Numbered from the stretch's first letter, positions 1-10,735 are shown. The stretch: 64,000 bases of DNA from Saccharina japonica (GCA_008828725.1 MEHQ01000836.1:39128-103127), one strand, 5' to 3'. Program-made: numbers and translations. The notes: a model not told the origin generated them from the sequence alone.

Positions 1-880
1 GCTCCCTTGCCCGGAGCTCGGCTCGGCGCCCTCCCGAAATCCGATCCGCACAATCCCCACACGCCAGACCAAATTCCGTTTTACACACTCCCAACAAAAC
101 ACTCGAGTTTTTGGATTTTTCCTGCTGTTTATTTTTGTAATATTTGCGTTTTGTGTCCAGAGCTGTCAATTTTCTCCCCTCTTGCGTGTCATGATGTTTT
201 TGAATTTGTTTGTGTTTTGCTGTGATACGTTTTACACTTCGTCGTATACGGGTGGTATACGTACATAGGTGACTGCTGCTGCTGCTGCTGCTGCTGCTGT
301 ACGTGCTGTACGCTGTACCAGGTAGTACGGTACGGGGTAGTACGTTACAGGCAGTACAGCATCAGCATTATTGGTACCAGACTGCTCTCAGGAAGCAGCT
401 TCGTATTTAATATATATTCGGACAATGTATACGTGCCTGGCACGTCTGATACGTTTGTTTCTTTTCAAGTATGTACGTATTTGAGTATGTTTTGCGGTAG
501 AGTACCCATCAAGCCTTCTCTCGAAACATATGTTCACTTGTGCTCTGGGTTTTGTTTTCATCCACAACAACAACAAAGTCCAAAAACCCCACCACTCCCA
601 CCACCACCACCACCGCCACCACAACCAACAAAAAAGAGACGAACGATGCACGGGCTCCGCAAAAAATGCCAGCCAAAGGCCACGGTTTGCTTCCTTTTAT
701 TCGCTCTTTTTCCTTTCATTTTCTTGCAGCCTTTTGTGACGCATGTGAAGATGTCCGTGGGTTGACGATGACTCAACCAACAGGAAAGCCTCCAGCCTCC
801 ACACCCCCCTAATAAGCCGACTCTTTTTTACTGCATCGACTGCCGCCTATAAAAGCCGCCTATTAATAGTTGCCTAAGCC
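1..880. other. Non-coding stretch with microsatellites
   Basis: I see no supported gene here. It contains a CTG triplet run at 273-299, a CCA/CCG-rich run near 595-624 and many short palindromic words built from GTAC and CGTACG. The short open frames are low-complexity (His/Pro/Thr runs) and arise from the CCA repeat. Confidence 0.6.
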
Positions 881-1219
881 GGTCGCCCCGGTGGGCTAGC
901 AGGTAACCACGAAGCCTGTTAGCGTCGAGATCCCGAGTTCGAGCCCCGCCGAGTGCATGCTCGTAGGGACTTTTTCTTGCAAAAATATCTTGAATAGCGG
1001 AAAGCGCGAGAGCGTGAGTTAGCAAAATTCGATGAAAATCGACGAGCGTTTGGAAGGCTGAACCCTCTGCGCGATAAAAATCAAGGCAAGAACCGTAGTG
1101 GGGGAGGAGGGAGAGGAGCCTACTTTGTGACCCGGATCTGAGTTACGACTAGGGAGGGAGGAAGACGGAAGTGCGAAGATAATAAATGGGATGGAAAAAA
1201 AAAAAAAAAAAAAAAAAAA
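881..1219 (+). mobile_element. Full-length tRNA-derived SINE with poly(A) tail
   Basis: The element starts with a tRNA-like head (GGTCGCCCCGG at 881). This is followed by a degenerate A box around 892-903 and a good B box (AGTTCGAGCCC, about 937-947). A unique body carries the marker words GATAAAAATC, CCGTAGTGGGGG, GGATCTGAGTTACGACT and CGAAGATAATA, and it ends in a run of about 25 A. The same body recurs at 15050-15245, 15561-15899 (minus) and 27683-27879 (minus). The head is too degenerate to be a working tRNA. I could not find a clean target duplication around this copy. Confidence 0.8.
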
Positions 1220-1683
1220 TTGTATATAGCCCTGTATATATGGAACCTGGTAACCTGCACGTAACCCTAGCCGCCACCGCCGCCGTATCTTCTCTGTTGT
1301 CTCCTTCTTGGCATGCTTATGTTGGTTTGTTCCCCGGGTATTTTGACCACGGGCATTGCGTACGTTTACGGCTACTTACGAACTCGATTCTGGCTTGCTG
1401 CTTGTTACGTAGAGCGTTGAAAACAACAACTTGCAGTGTATTTTACACGTACCTACTTGGTATGAAGTATCAACCAACTATCAATACAACCATAACGGAC
1501 GCCAACGACTGAAGCCTATTAATAGAGACCGCGAGCAAACGCGTCTGTCTGCTGTCGCCCGGCCGCCCGCTCACGAACGCAAACAAGTGCAAAATATGAA
1601 GAAAAAAAAAAGGCAACCAAGCCGGTTGCGGGTGGCGGTTGCTATTTTCATGTTTTCGATACACACAGCCGTGGGTACCCAAC

Positions 1684-1850
1684 CCCTTAAACCCCTCAAG
1701 AACTGAAAAAAATGTCCCACACTAATTCCAACTAGTTTGTCCCCAAATTCGTGCGACCAATACGGGGTTAAGAACCGGCCCGCCAGTTTTTGGAGAGAAA
1801 CTAATGGGAATTAGTGTGGGATAAGTTTTGCAGTTCTGAAAGAGGGTGTG
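1684..1850. repeat. Pair of TTAA-ended short palindromic elements
   Basis: Two adjacent, diverged copies of the abundant ~90 bp family have ends related to TTAACCC...GGGTTAA. The recognisable core words are CACACTAATTCCAA / GGAATTAGTGTGGGATAAG, GTCCCCAAA, and AAGAACTG / CAGTTCTGAA. The copies meet at the GGGGTTAAGAACC junction near 1767. Confidence 0.65.
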
Positions 1851-3130
1851 ATACCAGGTATGTACGTTGAGAGAATAGGCCAAATTGGCTGAACCCGCCT
1901 ACACTAAACCTATATGTTTCCCACTGCTGTGGATGAGAGAGACGGCTGTTTTCGTCCTGTACCACACTGGGATACCCCACTGCTGCATGTGTGTCTTCGG
2001 ACCATCCCGGCCCCGTCTCTTTTTCGCTGCCTGTTGTGCGTACGAACGCATGCATGATTGATTATCCAGCAAGAATTTAGAGCTAAAAGACTAACCGAAC
2101 GCCGAAATATCGCCAAAAGTATCTGGATATCAAAAGTCGAAGCCCCTCGCAAAGATATTGGAGTGGTCTGCTGCCCTTCATGTGGAAACTCTGGGTCCCG
2201 GTGATACAATGACCCGGGTACCTGTTAATTTGGTACTCTACTCGTACCTCTTACTCCGTTTTACATGCCTACTCTGCCTTCAGCAGTTTGCTCTCTGTCG
2301 CTTACACGTGTTATCATAGCTTGCCTAGCATCTGGTAGGCGTGTTACCATGATCAAATCACACCATACTTGAAGGAAGAACTTCGATTTTTTTTCAAAAC
2401 GCAACACACTTTTACATGGTACACCAGGTATAATTTAGAGTACGTTTCGCTACGTGTACGCTGCTATGCTCCCATATACCGGTACCAGGTATTAGACGTG
2501 CTGAAACCATATCTATCTGCGTTTACCCTCCAAACCACTCACTATCAGAGGGACGTGTGAGAGTTCAAACGTATTTTCATGTTTTCGCCAGTTTTTTTTT
2601 TCGTAATTTCGTGCGTCGTACCTCGCACAAAATCCGAGCCGTTTTTGTTGTTGTGGTTTTTATTCATGGGAAAAGAAACGGTCGCCCGAGCAATTTTGCC
2701 GAAACTGGCGAAAGTTGTTGTGGCTTCTTGCTATATACGCACAGCAGTTATTAAGGGCACTCTTACATTACATGAAGGCCTCGCGTGCGGATGCTTTTTT
2801 GTGGGGGTGTTGATGTTGGTGTCGGTTTGGCCCTCTGCCCACGTCATGGGGGTGGAGCATACATTTGTTAAAGTCGATCAATCGAAATGGGCACGCTGTC
2901 GTCCCCGTGTGCTGCGAGCTCTCGCCGGTGCTGAGAGTACAACGGCCGTCTACACCACAGGTCAGCAGGTCTCGTGGCTCGACGCTCTGACCATCTGCCG
3001 TTTCCTCTCTTCTATGACACATCCTCCCCGTTTTCCCGAAGTCCAAAACGCCCCCACAAACCCCACATTCCTCACGGAAGGTTACATTTCCCCACCCTAG
3101 TAAGCCCCTCCGCTGGAAGACGTTCCACAC
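1851..3130. other. No recognised feature
   Basis: No gene or repeat family is supported here. The longest open frame (2579-3100, plus strand, 173 codons) has no recognisable domain, no splice context and an unremarkable hydrophobic N terminus, so I treat it as chance. Confidence 0.5.
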
Positions 3131-3135
3131 CTTAG

Positions 3136-3760
3136 GACAGATCATGATTTATCTATCTACATTACGTAGATCATCTAGTTCATCACCTGCAGTTGTGAGA
3201 GGTTGCGGAAGGATCTGCATGGTACAGACCCAACCCAAGAAACAAGCACGCAGTTAATACTGCTCCCACCCGTCAACATGAGCTGTATCATACAGATCAG
3301 GGATCTGCCTGCCCTGAAAGATCTAGATCATGAAGTGAAAATGATCTGTATGATCTATATGATCTGTCCCAGGTGTGAATATGTTCACACGTTGGACAGC
3401 TTAGATAACTGCTGTGCATACATAGAAGTTACACCAACATACAGCATGTCGTTTTCACGGATCCGCATCATCTTTACCTGGTACACGTTTCACGAGGCAG
3501 GATCTTGACGATCTGTACATCCTTCTTCAGCCGTAGTGATCTATATACTAGAACCTGCTGGGTGTGGTGGCGATATGATATCATGCTTGTGCCCGGGTTT
3601 TTTTCACAATATAACATTGTGTTCTCTGATCTGGTACGATCTATGTTCGTTCGACGTTCCCACGTGATGATCTGTACAGGGAGTAGGGCACACATTATCT
3701 ATACATATCTCCCAAGCCCACTGATCTGTGTACCAGGTACGGTCTAGGTCGGGCAAATCA
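3136..3760. repeat. GATCTGTATGATC-rich interspersed repeat, copy 1
   Basis: The stretch is dense in GATC, AGATCATC and GATCTGTATGATC words. It matches, with changes, 5384-5725, 29235-29320 (CAGATCATGATC then CACCTGC.GTTGTGA) and, inverted, 39585-39960. Shared landmarks are a CACCTG(C/G)..TTGTGAGAGG box and GGATCTG followed by CAACCCA. No coding potential is visible. Confidence 0.6.
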
Positions 3761-3915
3761 CTACTGTTATCTGTCTGAGGTGTGAAATGTGGTATGCGAT
3801 ATCGATCTGACGATTTTGTCGATGTTCATTTTGTTGACACGATAGATGCGTGATCGAGTGATCGAATGACTCTGTTTTTGGCTACTACGTAAAGGGGTAT
3901 ACTGCAAGCGTCTCA

Positions 3916-4085
3916 ATCAACCTATATAGAGTCTTTCCAAGCCACAGACAGCATTCCGAGCCGGCCGAATGAACCTAGAGTATTTCCAAGCCACCAGCAT
4001 CCACCCCGGCCGAATCAACCTAGAGTCTTACCAAGCACAGCATCCCAGCACTGATCACTGGCATAGGGTTAGGGTTCGGGTCGGT
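3916..4085. repeat. ~60 bp tandem units ending in a telomere-like motif
   Basis: Two and a half units share CCTAGAGT(C/A)TTTCCAAGCC, AGCATCC and CCGGCCGAAT. They are followed by CACTGATCACTGGCATAGGG and then TTAGGG-type repeats at 4063-4080. The terminal box recurs at 8388-8430, so the two loci share a dispersed element. Confidence 0.55.
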
Positions 4086-4487
4086 AGGTCGGCTTCTTTG
4101 GCGCCGAGCACAAAACCTCTGTAATTATTGATTCACTATCAGCAGGCGTCCGCCCCTCGATGTGCGAGCACGAACTGCTGCTGTGAGACCGTCAACAACA
4201 ACGAAAAAGCAACAACAACGGCATTCATTGACATTGTTTTGTGTGGAGCTATTATACCACATGTTTGCCTAGTGCGCACTATGATAACCATTACGTACGT
4301 GGGTAAATGTTGCTGGGGGTGGGCTCTATGGGAACCGCTGTAGCATAGCACATGTAGCTCTTACCTGTAGCTCTCTGATTGGGGCGATATGTCCACATAG
4401 GACAGACCAGCCCACGGTTGCCCGGAGCTTCGTATAGATAGCTTATATCAGGGTAGATCTATTTCTGGGTAGATCAGTCAATATATT

Positions 4488-4583
4488 TTAACCCTTTTGG
4501 GACTGCAGTTCCGTTTTCGGGACAAACACTCAAATTCTAAGTAATTTGTCCCCAAAACGGGACTCCAGTTCTATAAGGGTTAA
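4488..4583. mobile_element. TTAA-ended palindromic element (subfamily II)
   Basis: A 96 bp near-perfect palindrome begins TTAACCC and ends GGGTTAA. Both arms carry GGACTGCAGTTCCGTTTT-like sequence and GTCCCCAAAACGGGACT. Near-identical architecture occurs at 5266-5360 and 14081-14177. No coding capacity is present, which fits a non-autonomous DNA element. Confidence 0.7.
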
Positions 4584-4724
4584 GATCTGTAAGATTAGCT
4601 ATTACTTTTTTCGCTGGGGGTGAGCTATTCTATCGGCGATAGATGAGCTACGTATCGTGTAGCTCGTGAGCTGTCCATGCAAGTGAAAATATTTCGGTTC
4701 CGTTCGGTACCGACCTAACCCAAC

Positions 4725-4812
4725 TTAACCCATTCAGAACTGAAAAACTTATCCCACACTAATTCCAAGTATTTTGTCCCCAAAAACGGGGGACCAGTTC
4801 TTAAGGGTTTAA
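4725..4812. mobile_element. TTAA-ended palindromic element (subfamily I)
   Basis: A single ~88 bp copy of the family has CAGAACTGAAAAACTTATCC, ACACTAATTCCAAG and TTGTCCCCAAAAACGGG in order. It lies between CGGTTCGG-type words (4689-4720 and 4811-4825), as if inserted into that repeat. Confidence 0.65.
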
Positions 4813-4950
4813 CCGAACCGAAACGCGTAGAAAAAATCGGGGGTACACTCGAAGAATGGAATTTTCACGATTCGGAACCGTGGTTCTTGAGGAGCAGGAA
4901 CTCTCACCGATCGGTTCGGGGTCAGTTCGGTTCTTTGATGCTGTTTTTTT

Positions 4951-5047
4951 ATACGGTTCGGTTCGGTTAGGGCCCCGCGAGTCCAAAATACTACGGGTTG
5001 GTGCGGTTCCGCAGAATCGAACCGAATCGAACCGATCCGAACCGTAT
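4951..5047. repeat. CGGTTCGG inverted repeat
   Basis: A ~97 bp foldback has a left arm ATACGGTTCGGTTCGGTTAG at 4951 and a right arm CGAACCGATCCGAACCGTAT ending at 5047. Related CGGTTCGG words extend leftward to about 4690. Confidence 0.65.
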
Positions 5048-5265
5048 ACGTAAAGCGAGGAATTAACATGATACGAATACTTGTGTACGTATACGATATC
5101 ATACGTACACACCCTACGACGAGTATTGTGCCTCGTACGGACTACTCCTGTCCGTACTGCGTATGATGTTATATGATCAGATGATGTGTGACATTTATTT
5201 GTAAATATTTTGCAATTACCAAGACGATGGTCTGCCCAATTGCCTTGAAAGCTCAAGCTTAAGCT

Positions 5266-5360
5266 TGACCTTTTTAGAAATGCAGTCCCATTTTGGGGAC
5301 AAATTACTTAAAATTTGAGTGGTTTGTCCCCTAAACGGGACTGCAGTTCTAAAGGGTTAA
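5266..5360. mobile_element. TTAA-ended palindromic element (subfamily II)
   Basis: A palindrome of about 95 bp with arms containing TGCAGTCCCATTTTGGGGAC and GTCCCCTAAACGGGACTGCA ends in GGGTTAA. It is flanked on both sides by AAGCTT-containing sequence. Confidence 0.65.
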
Positions 5361-5383
5361 GCTTGCATGATTTCACAAGTTGG

Positions 5384-5725
5384 ACAGATAGATCATCTAC
5401 AGATAGATCATTTAGATCTTAACCTGGCGCTGTGAGATGCTGTGCAGGATCTGTGTAGTACAGATCAATCCAACCCAGGAAACACATCCTATTATAGACC
5501 ATGCACACGGCACCCACCCGGCAACATGATCTAGATCATACATATGTACAGATCACGAATCTATCTCCTCTGAGGGTACACGGCTCCCACCCTGGTAACA
5601 TGAGCTAGATCATACCGGTACATATCACGAATCTATTTTCCCCTGGAAGATCTACAGCAGCAATACGAAGTAGATCATGAAGCAAGCGGGAATCGATGAT
5701 CTGTCCGAGGTGTTGAATTATCTCC
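5384..5725. repeat. GATCTGTATGATC-rich interspersed repeat, copy 2
   Basis: This stretch shares the order of landmarks with 3136-3400: CAGATAGATCATCTAC, GCTGTGAGATG, GGATCTG, CAACCCAGGAAACA, the CACCCACCCGGCAACATGA box, then TAGATCATA. It is a diverged copy of the same unclassified repeat. Confidence 0.6.
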
Positions 5726-5788
5726 TGTGAAATCCTCTCGCTTTCTCTTTTTTTCGTCGCCAGTCGGGCGGCACCTCGGACGGCGGTG

Positions 5789-5838
5789 CCACCCCCCCCC
5801 CCCCCCCCCCCCCCCGCCCCCCCCCCCCCCCCCCCCCG
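5789..5838. repeat. Poly(C) run
   Basis: Almost uninterrupted C for about 48 bases, broken by one G. Length in an assembly is unreliable for such runs. Confidence 0.8.
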
Positions 5839-5994
5839 GACCATAAACGCTCCGCCATCGCCCATGTCACATCTCACATCCCCCGAGCCAAATAATGAAA
5901 AAGTACGAATTTTATTTTCATGTTCGTTTGTTATCCTCCGATTAGGTGGTAAAAGTCATGCTGAACCCTTTTTTTGCGATTGCGGGTGATCAAC

Positions 5995-6089
5995 AGTAAA
6001 TAGGACCACATATTGTTCGTAAAAATAGGAAAATGTATAGGTTTTTGTGTTCACCGTAGGTCCTATTTACTACATTAGCCCACCCCGTA
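5995..6089. mobile_element. GTAAATAGGACC short element (internal or solo copy)
   Basis: It begins GTAAATAGGACC and ends GGTCCTATTTAC, with ATTGTTCGTAAAAATAGG and TATAGGTTTTTGTGT inside. It matches the interior of the elements at 20280-20415, 32833-32946 and 34584-34693. Confidence 0.65.
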
Positions 6090-6358
6090 ATATTATTAGT
6101 GCGCTGACTGCTGTGTGCACTACTGCTGTACGTAAACCTAAATGTTCACTCTTAATTATAAGTGTTTTTTTTTCCCAGAACGGAAGTGCACTCCTAAAAA
6201 CATTTCGTACACCATACTGAAAAATATGTCATTATTCTTCCCTTAAGGTGAAGGTCACACGACACTTGTTCCACATTTTAAGATTATTTAACAAGTGTGG
6301 TGTGTCAAAAGCAGCACGCTGCTGCTATGTACCTCGGGGCGCTTGAGCATGTTGGCCC

Positions 6359-6460
6359 GCCCTGTTGTTGTTGATGTTGATGTTTTTCTTGTTGATGTTG
6401 TTCTTGGTGTTGTTGTTGTTGTTATTGTCTTTGTTGTTGTTCTTGGTGTTGTTTTGTAGT
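6359..6460. repeat. GTT/GAT triplet-rich run
   Basis: Degenerate GTT triplet repeat interspersed with GAT. Open frames here encode Thr/Asn runs and are not credible genes. Confidence 0.7.
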
Positions 6461-7210
6461 CTGGTGCTTCACACCTCCACGGCATGCATCTCTCAGCGAA
6501 GCCGGGGTCCGGGGACCGTACAAGTATACTAACTACCATACGGTATAGACTGCAGCATCATACGAGTATATATACGTTGTATGTATGTCGTATGTATGAC
6601 GTAGTGATTACTATTCCAGATTGGTACCATACCCATGTCTACAAGGTGCCGTTGTGATCGTGTATGTATTCGTATAATACAACGGGCCAGAGAGCAAACG
6701 TACCACACCAGTTTTCTTGCCACTCAAAAGGTAATGGAGCAAATAAATGCACGATAGGACACGCCAACAGCGCGTGCACCCATGCACCCATCTGATACGA
6801 ACATTCCGGTATCATATTGTGGCATCTCGTGCTACGCGCGAAAAGGTGCACTTTCTGTATTACAGCAGTAGTTTTATTGCTAAGTGAGGTTCGACCTCAA
6901 TATACCTGCAGTAGGCAGGATGCCTTTGGGTAGAGAACGTAGAATGCGCTCCCCGGTTTATTTTTAGGGGATTGTGTGTTTTCGTGTCGTCACTTCACTT
7001 ACAGCAGTCGACACTACCCTGATGCTACTCTGAGAACGGATCAGGCTCGGCTACTCTCTACGCTTGTGTTGGCTCTACTTATCGCTTTGGCCCAGAGTCG
7101 ATCTCCTGGTGGGCCAGAGCCTGATACCTGGAGACTGACTCATCCCTTGGTCCCGGCTCGAAACCGCCGCCAAATGGAGCTGAAACCCGGCCTCGCCTCG
7201 CTAGTAGTTG

Positions 7211-7612
7211 TACGGAGTTGCACAACTTGCTCGCAGCAGCATGCTTATCGCTCCGGCTATGTGCACCTCGGGAACGAGTGCCCCTAATTGCAACACCACC
7301 TTGCATATACGCTCGTACAACACCTTTTGGTCAATTTTTCTCTTGCACGTCAGCTCAGACCCAACCCGGGCCAACCCTAACCCTAACCCCAACCGTTTGC
7401 GGGGCTGGAGCTCGGCAGGGTTTCTCATGTGTTTCGGTGGCGTTTTTCCATAAAAAAAACAGCCGGCCGAGAGGCCGGCCTCGACTAATCAGGCAGCGAG
7501 GGGTGTTGCACGAGCTTTTTTTTATAATGGTGGTGTTGGCTGTTGGGGATTGGGGCCTCTCGTGCTTTCATGTATGTCCGGAGTTGCAAACTTGCTCGCG
7601 GCATGCTTTCAG
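7211..7612. repeat. Direct repeats bracketing a telomere-motif element
   Basis: Two direct repeats of about 34 bp (7211 and 7578) share CGGAGTTGCA and ACTTGCTCGC. They bracket a segment with CCCTAACCCTAACCCC at 7375-7390, then CTCGGCAGGG and TGGCGTTTTTCCA, and a GGCCGGC hairpin near 7463-7485. The central part resembles 34955-35125 and, inverted, 20770-20875. Confidence 0.5.
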
Positions 7613-8387
7613 GTCATGCTTCGTACAGGTCCTGCTTCTTTTTGGTTTTCCCCCCACCCTATCTCTTCGTATTTGTATTTTCCCTCCTTCAGTTCCTTCC
7701 CTTGCGTAACTGAGAGTCAGGGCTAACACGGCGGTTACTCCTGGCCCTCCCCGCTACGGCCGTGCTTGCCTTCATCGCGCTTTTAGGCGCTTCCTGCAGT
7801 CAGTGTTTGCTGCACAAGCAAAGCAGGTCGCTACCCCTAAGGCCATGGTATGGTATTGTTTGTATTGTTCGTACGTATGATATGATCTGTTGTAAGTAGT
7901 CGGGTGTTGACGAGTCGGCAAGAGACTGCGCTCTATTTTTTTTGGTCGTTGTATATATGATATGATATGTACGTATGATAGGTTGCTTCCCCCTTCCACC
8001 TCTTTTGCTTGCGTTGGTTGGAAAAGGTCGCCTTCCACTCTCTCTACCGCTTTTTTTTTCCTCTCGAGAACACAACTCTTCATGTTCCATAGATAAAAAA
8101 ATCTACGATATAGAATAGGTACCGTAAGAAATAAAAGAATACCGGTGTCTTACATACACCCCTCAGGTATTTTTTTTTTTCCGTTTCTTCGTTTTTCTGT
8201 ACGTATTGTTTTCACGTTCCTACCCCCCGGGGCGATACAAGGTTAATAATTTTGGACGGCTGGTTGTTACGGATACAATCTTGACTCATTTTTTTATTTT
8301 ATATTTTATCGCAGTAGTGGACAAACACTGTTATTAATAGTGGATCTTCCTAAGGTAGCTAATTAGGCACTCTGATTGGCCAAGCAA

Positions 8388-8430
8388 GCACTGACCACTG
8401 GCATAGGGTTCGGGTTAGGGTTAGGGTTCG
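8388..8430. repeat. CACTGGCATAGGG box with TTAGGG repeats
   Basis: AGCACTGACCACTGGCATAG is followed directly by GGTTCGGGTTAGGGTTAGGG. It is the second occurrence of the box at 4047-4080. It is an interstitial telomere-like motif carried by a dispersed repeat, not a chromosome end. Confidence 0.6.
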
Positions 8431-9060
8431 ATCTGAGGGTCAACATACTACTACCAAGACAAAAGCCCCATTTTAAAGATCCACTATCACCCTTTGTCCA
8501 CCCCTCTTTTATCGATTTGATACTCATACATATGATACATATAGAATTTAGTACCTACAGGCAGTAGAAAGGACGGTGTAATGTGAAGAACACACACGAC
8601 GTAGTTCTACCTCGTGCCCACATCTACCTATTAATATTAATAGTACGAGCACCTTTTCGATTTCTTCGTTTTTTTCTGTTTTTTCGGTCAGCGTTTCATC
8701 ACAAAAACAAATTGGGTTCTGTTGCGGAAAAGAAAAAATCATGTCATGTGTTACCCTTCCCTCCCCCCCCCCCCCTCAAGGGCAGGTTTTGCAGCAACGA
8801 AAAAAGCTGTGACGTTTTTTTGAGCTTTGTACGCTCGGGTTGCTGCTGAAGCTCGGGCTGCGTACCCGTCCGTGAGTGTTAGATATATCGGATATATCGT
8901 ATTACAATAGCACATCAAATAACATGTTGTGTTTGTATCGAAAAAATCGATGTATATACCGAAGTATCGAACTTTCGATGTACATATTCGTGTCGAACGT
9001 GTTTTGCCCTCCGTCTTCTTTCATTCCTCTCTCCTACGTACGTAGAGAGTGAATAATCAT

Positions 9061-9213
9061 AATCGGCACGGGCACACTGGGTGTGTGTGTTCTTCACATT
9101 AAACCTACCTTTCTACCCGTCGACATCCAGCACACCCAGTGTCCGTGCCGATTCTCGGTACCAGTTCTGTGGTCACAAAACTACGACACAGCGATACTAC
9201 GCTCAGTGCAGTA
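9061..9213 (-). mobile_element. Short element with conserved ACTGCACTGAGC terminus
   Basis: Read on the minus strand it starts ACTGCACTGAGCGTAG at 9213. It continues with TTTTGTGACCACAGAACTGG, ATCGGCACGGACACTGGGTG, GCTGGATGTCGACGGGTAGA and TTTAATGTGAAGAACACACA. The same order is seen on the plus strand at 19859-20005, and partial copies lie at 10587-10680, 14990-15030 and 30750-30830. No coding capacity or terminal inverted repeat is evident across the whole unit. Confidence 0.6.
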
Positions 9214-9818
9214 AGCAGAGCAGACAAAATGCAATGCCATATACGACAGGCAAGACCTACCGTGCTATTTAATAGCAATCCAGGTGCATGAAAAAGAAAA
9301 AAGAAAAAAAAAGAAGTGTGCTGGATGTAGGCCCTAGCCTTTCAGGCATGCCTGAAAAAATGCCTGAACTACTGTTTCTGAAACAGGCGTGCCTGAACTA
9401 CTGTTTTCGTGCCTATCTTGCCTATATTTTGCCAGGCACGCGTCAGGCACGCTTACAGGCATTTAAGGCGCAACAAAATAACGCCGTTAGTCTGGAACTC
9501 CCAAAATCAGGGGAAAGGGGATATTGTTTTAGGGCGTAGCCCACACCCACGGCCTGCAGCGCACAGCCCATTAGCTCTGACAAAGGGGACATTACGGTAC
9601 CAATGAATGCAACAAGCAAATCCTAACCGACCAGCACCTGGTGATCCCACACAAGGCTTGGCAGCGATAGACTTGAGTCGATGTCCGAGCAGCTTGCCCG
9701 TAGCAGCAGCAGCAACAGCAAAGGGTTCCACATGCAACAAAGAGTTCCTGCATATTATATAGACTGAATCGCTCTGGCAGCGCCACTTTGCAGGCACATC
9801 GTACGTATTATACTCGTA

Positions 9819-9990
9819 TAGTACAGGACACCTAATAAGAAACAGGGAATCTGGCCCAGGTTGGATTTCTTATTTTAGCGAAAGTGCTTTCTACACTAAT
9901 TTCAATATAAAGACTCCCGAATTTCTTATTTTCCTTTGAATCTCAGGCTGGATTTCTTATTAATCTGTTTCTTATCAGGTGTCCTGTACT
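9819..9990. mobile_element. Short TIR element nested in the hAT-like element, copy 1
   Basis: A 171 bp unit with terminal inverted repeats related to AGTACAGGACACCTAATAAG and CTTATCAGGTGTCCTGTACT. Internally TGGATTTCTTATT occurs twice, with CTACACTAATTTCAA between. It has no coding capacity. Confidence 0.75.
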
Positions 9991-10005
9991 GTAATATAGT
10001 AGTAC

Positions 10006-10176
10006 AGTACAGGACACCTGATAAGAAACAGGAAATACGGTCCAGGCTGGATTTCTTATTTGAGAGAGGGTGATTTCTACACTAATTTCAAGTTAACGAC
10101 TCCCGAGTTTCTTATTTCCCTCTAAATCTCAGCCTGGATTTCTTATCAGCCTGTTTCTTATTAGGGGTCCTGTACT
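10006..10176. mobile_element. Short TIR element nested in the hAT-like element, copy 2
   Basis: A second, diverged copy of the preceding unit in the same orientation lies 15 bp away, with ends AGTACAGGACACCTGATAAG and CTTATTAGGGGTCCTGTACT. The tandem pair suggests local insertion or duplication inside the host element. Confidence 0.75.
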
Positions 10177-10735
10177 GCAGGCAGCGAGCATTCAGCGCGT
10201 TGGACAGTGCGGGGTGCGGTGGGGCATGGCCGGCATTTTCGTTTCGGCATTTTACCTCTTGAAACCAAAACTACTTGAAATTAGTGCAGGATTTGCGTTG
10301 GGGCGCTGAACAAGTTTCAGGCATTCTTTCAGGCAATTTGCCCATTTACACATAAATACTTGAAATTAGTATAGGGTTGTCTTGGGGCGCCGAAAAGGTT
10401 TCAGGCACGTCTCAGGCATTGTTTCAGGCAAATGCCTGAAATAGATAGGCACGTTTCAGGCACGTTCAGGCACGTCAGGCATATGCCTATCTTTTTGCCT
10501 ATCTCATTTTTTTTCGCCTGCGGCGTGCCTATCTCCGCATGCCTGAAAGCACCTGAGGCGTGCCTGAAAGGCTACAGTAGGGCCTAGCTGGATGTCGACG
10601 GGTTCGTATATACTCGTACATATATAGAAATAACGGTTTAATGCAGCTATTAATAACTGCTGTGGGTCGATGTGAAAAACACGAAAACATTCCTGTGTTT
10701 TTTACGCTGACACTGAACGTAAAGGTTCGATGTAC

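Larger units (their letters stand above)
9328..10586. mobile_element. Non-autonomous hAT-like DNA transposon with 8 bp target duplication
   Basis: The termini are inverted: TAGGCCCTAGCCTTTCAGGC on the left, and a right end whose reverse complement begins TAGGCCCTA and continues into GCCTTTCAGGCA after a small insertion. GCTGGATG flanks both sides (9320-9327 and 10587-10594) and rejoins into the GTGCTGGATGTCGACGGG host repeat when the element is removed. Both subterminal regions (9340-9475 and 10315-10570) are packed with GCCTGAAA/CAGGCA words, like the subterminal motif arrays of hAT elements. No transposase is visible in 1,259 bp, so it would need an enzyme supplied elsewhere. Confidence 0.75.

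Noticed and set aside
881-955. Functional tRNA gene
   Set aside because: A and B boxes are present but the acceptor and anticodon stems do not pair, and the sequence is joined to a SINE body.
2579-3100. 173-codon open frame as a gene
   Set aside because: No recognisable domain, no splice context, no homologous copy; chance open frame in this composition.
7373-7390. Chromosome end
   Set aside because: The telomere-like run is only three units long, lies inside a dispersed repeat and is followed by ordinary sequence.
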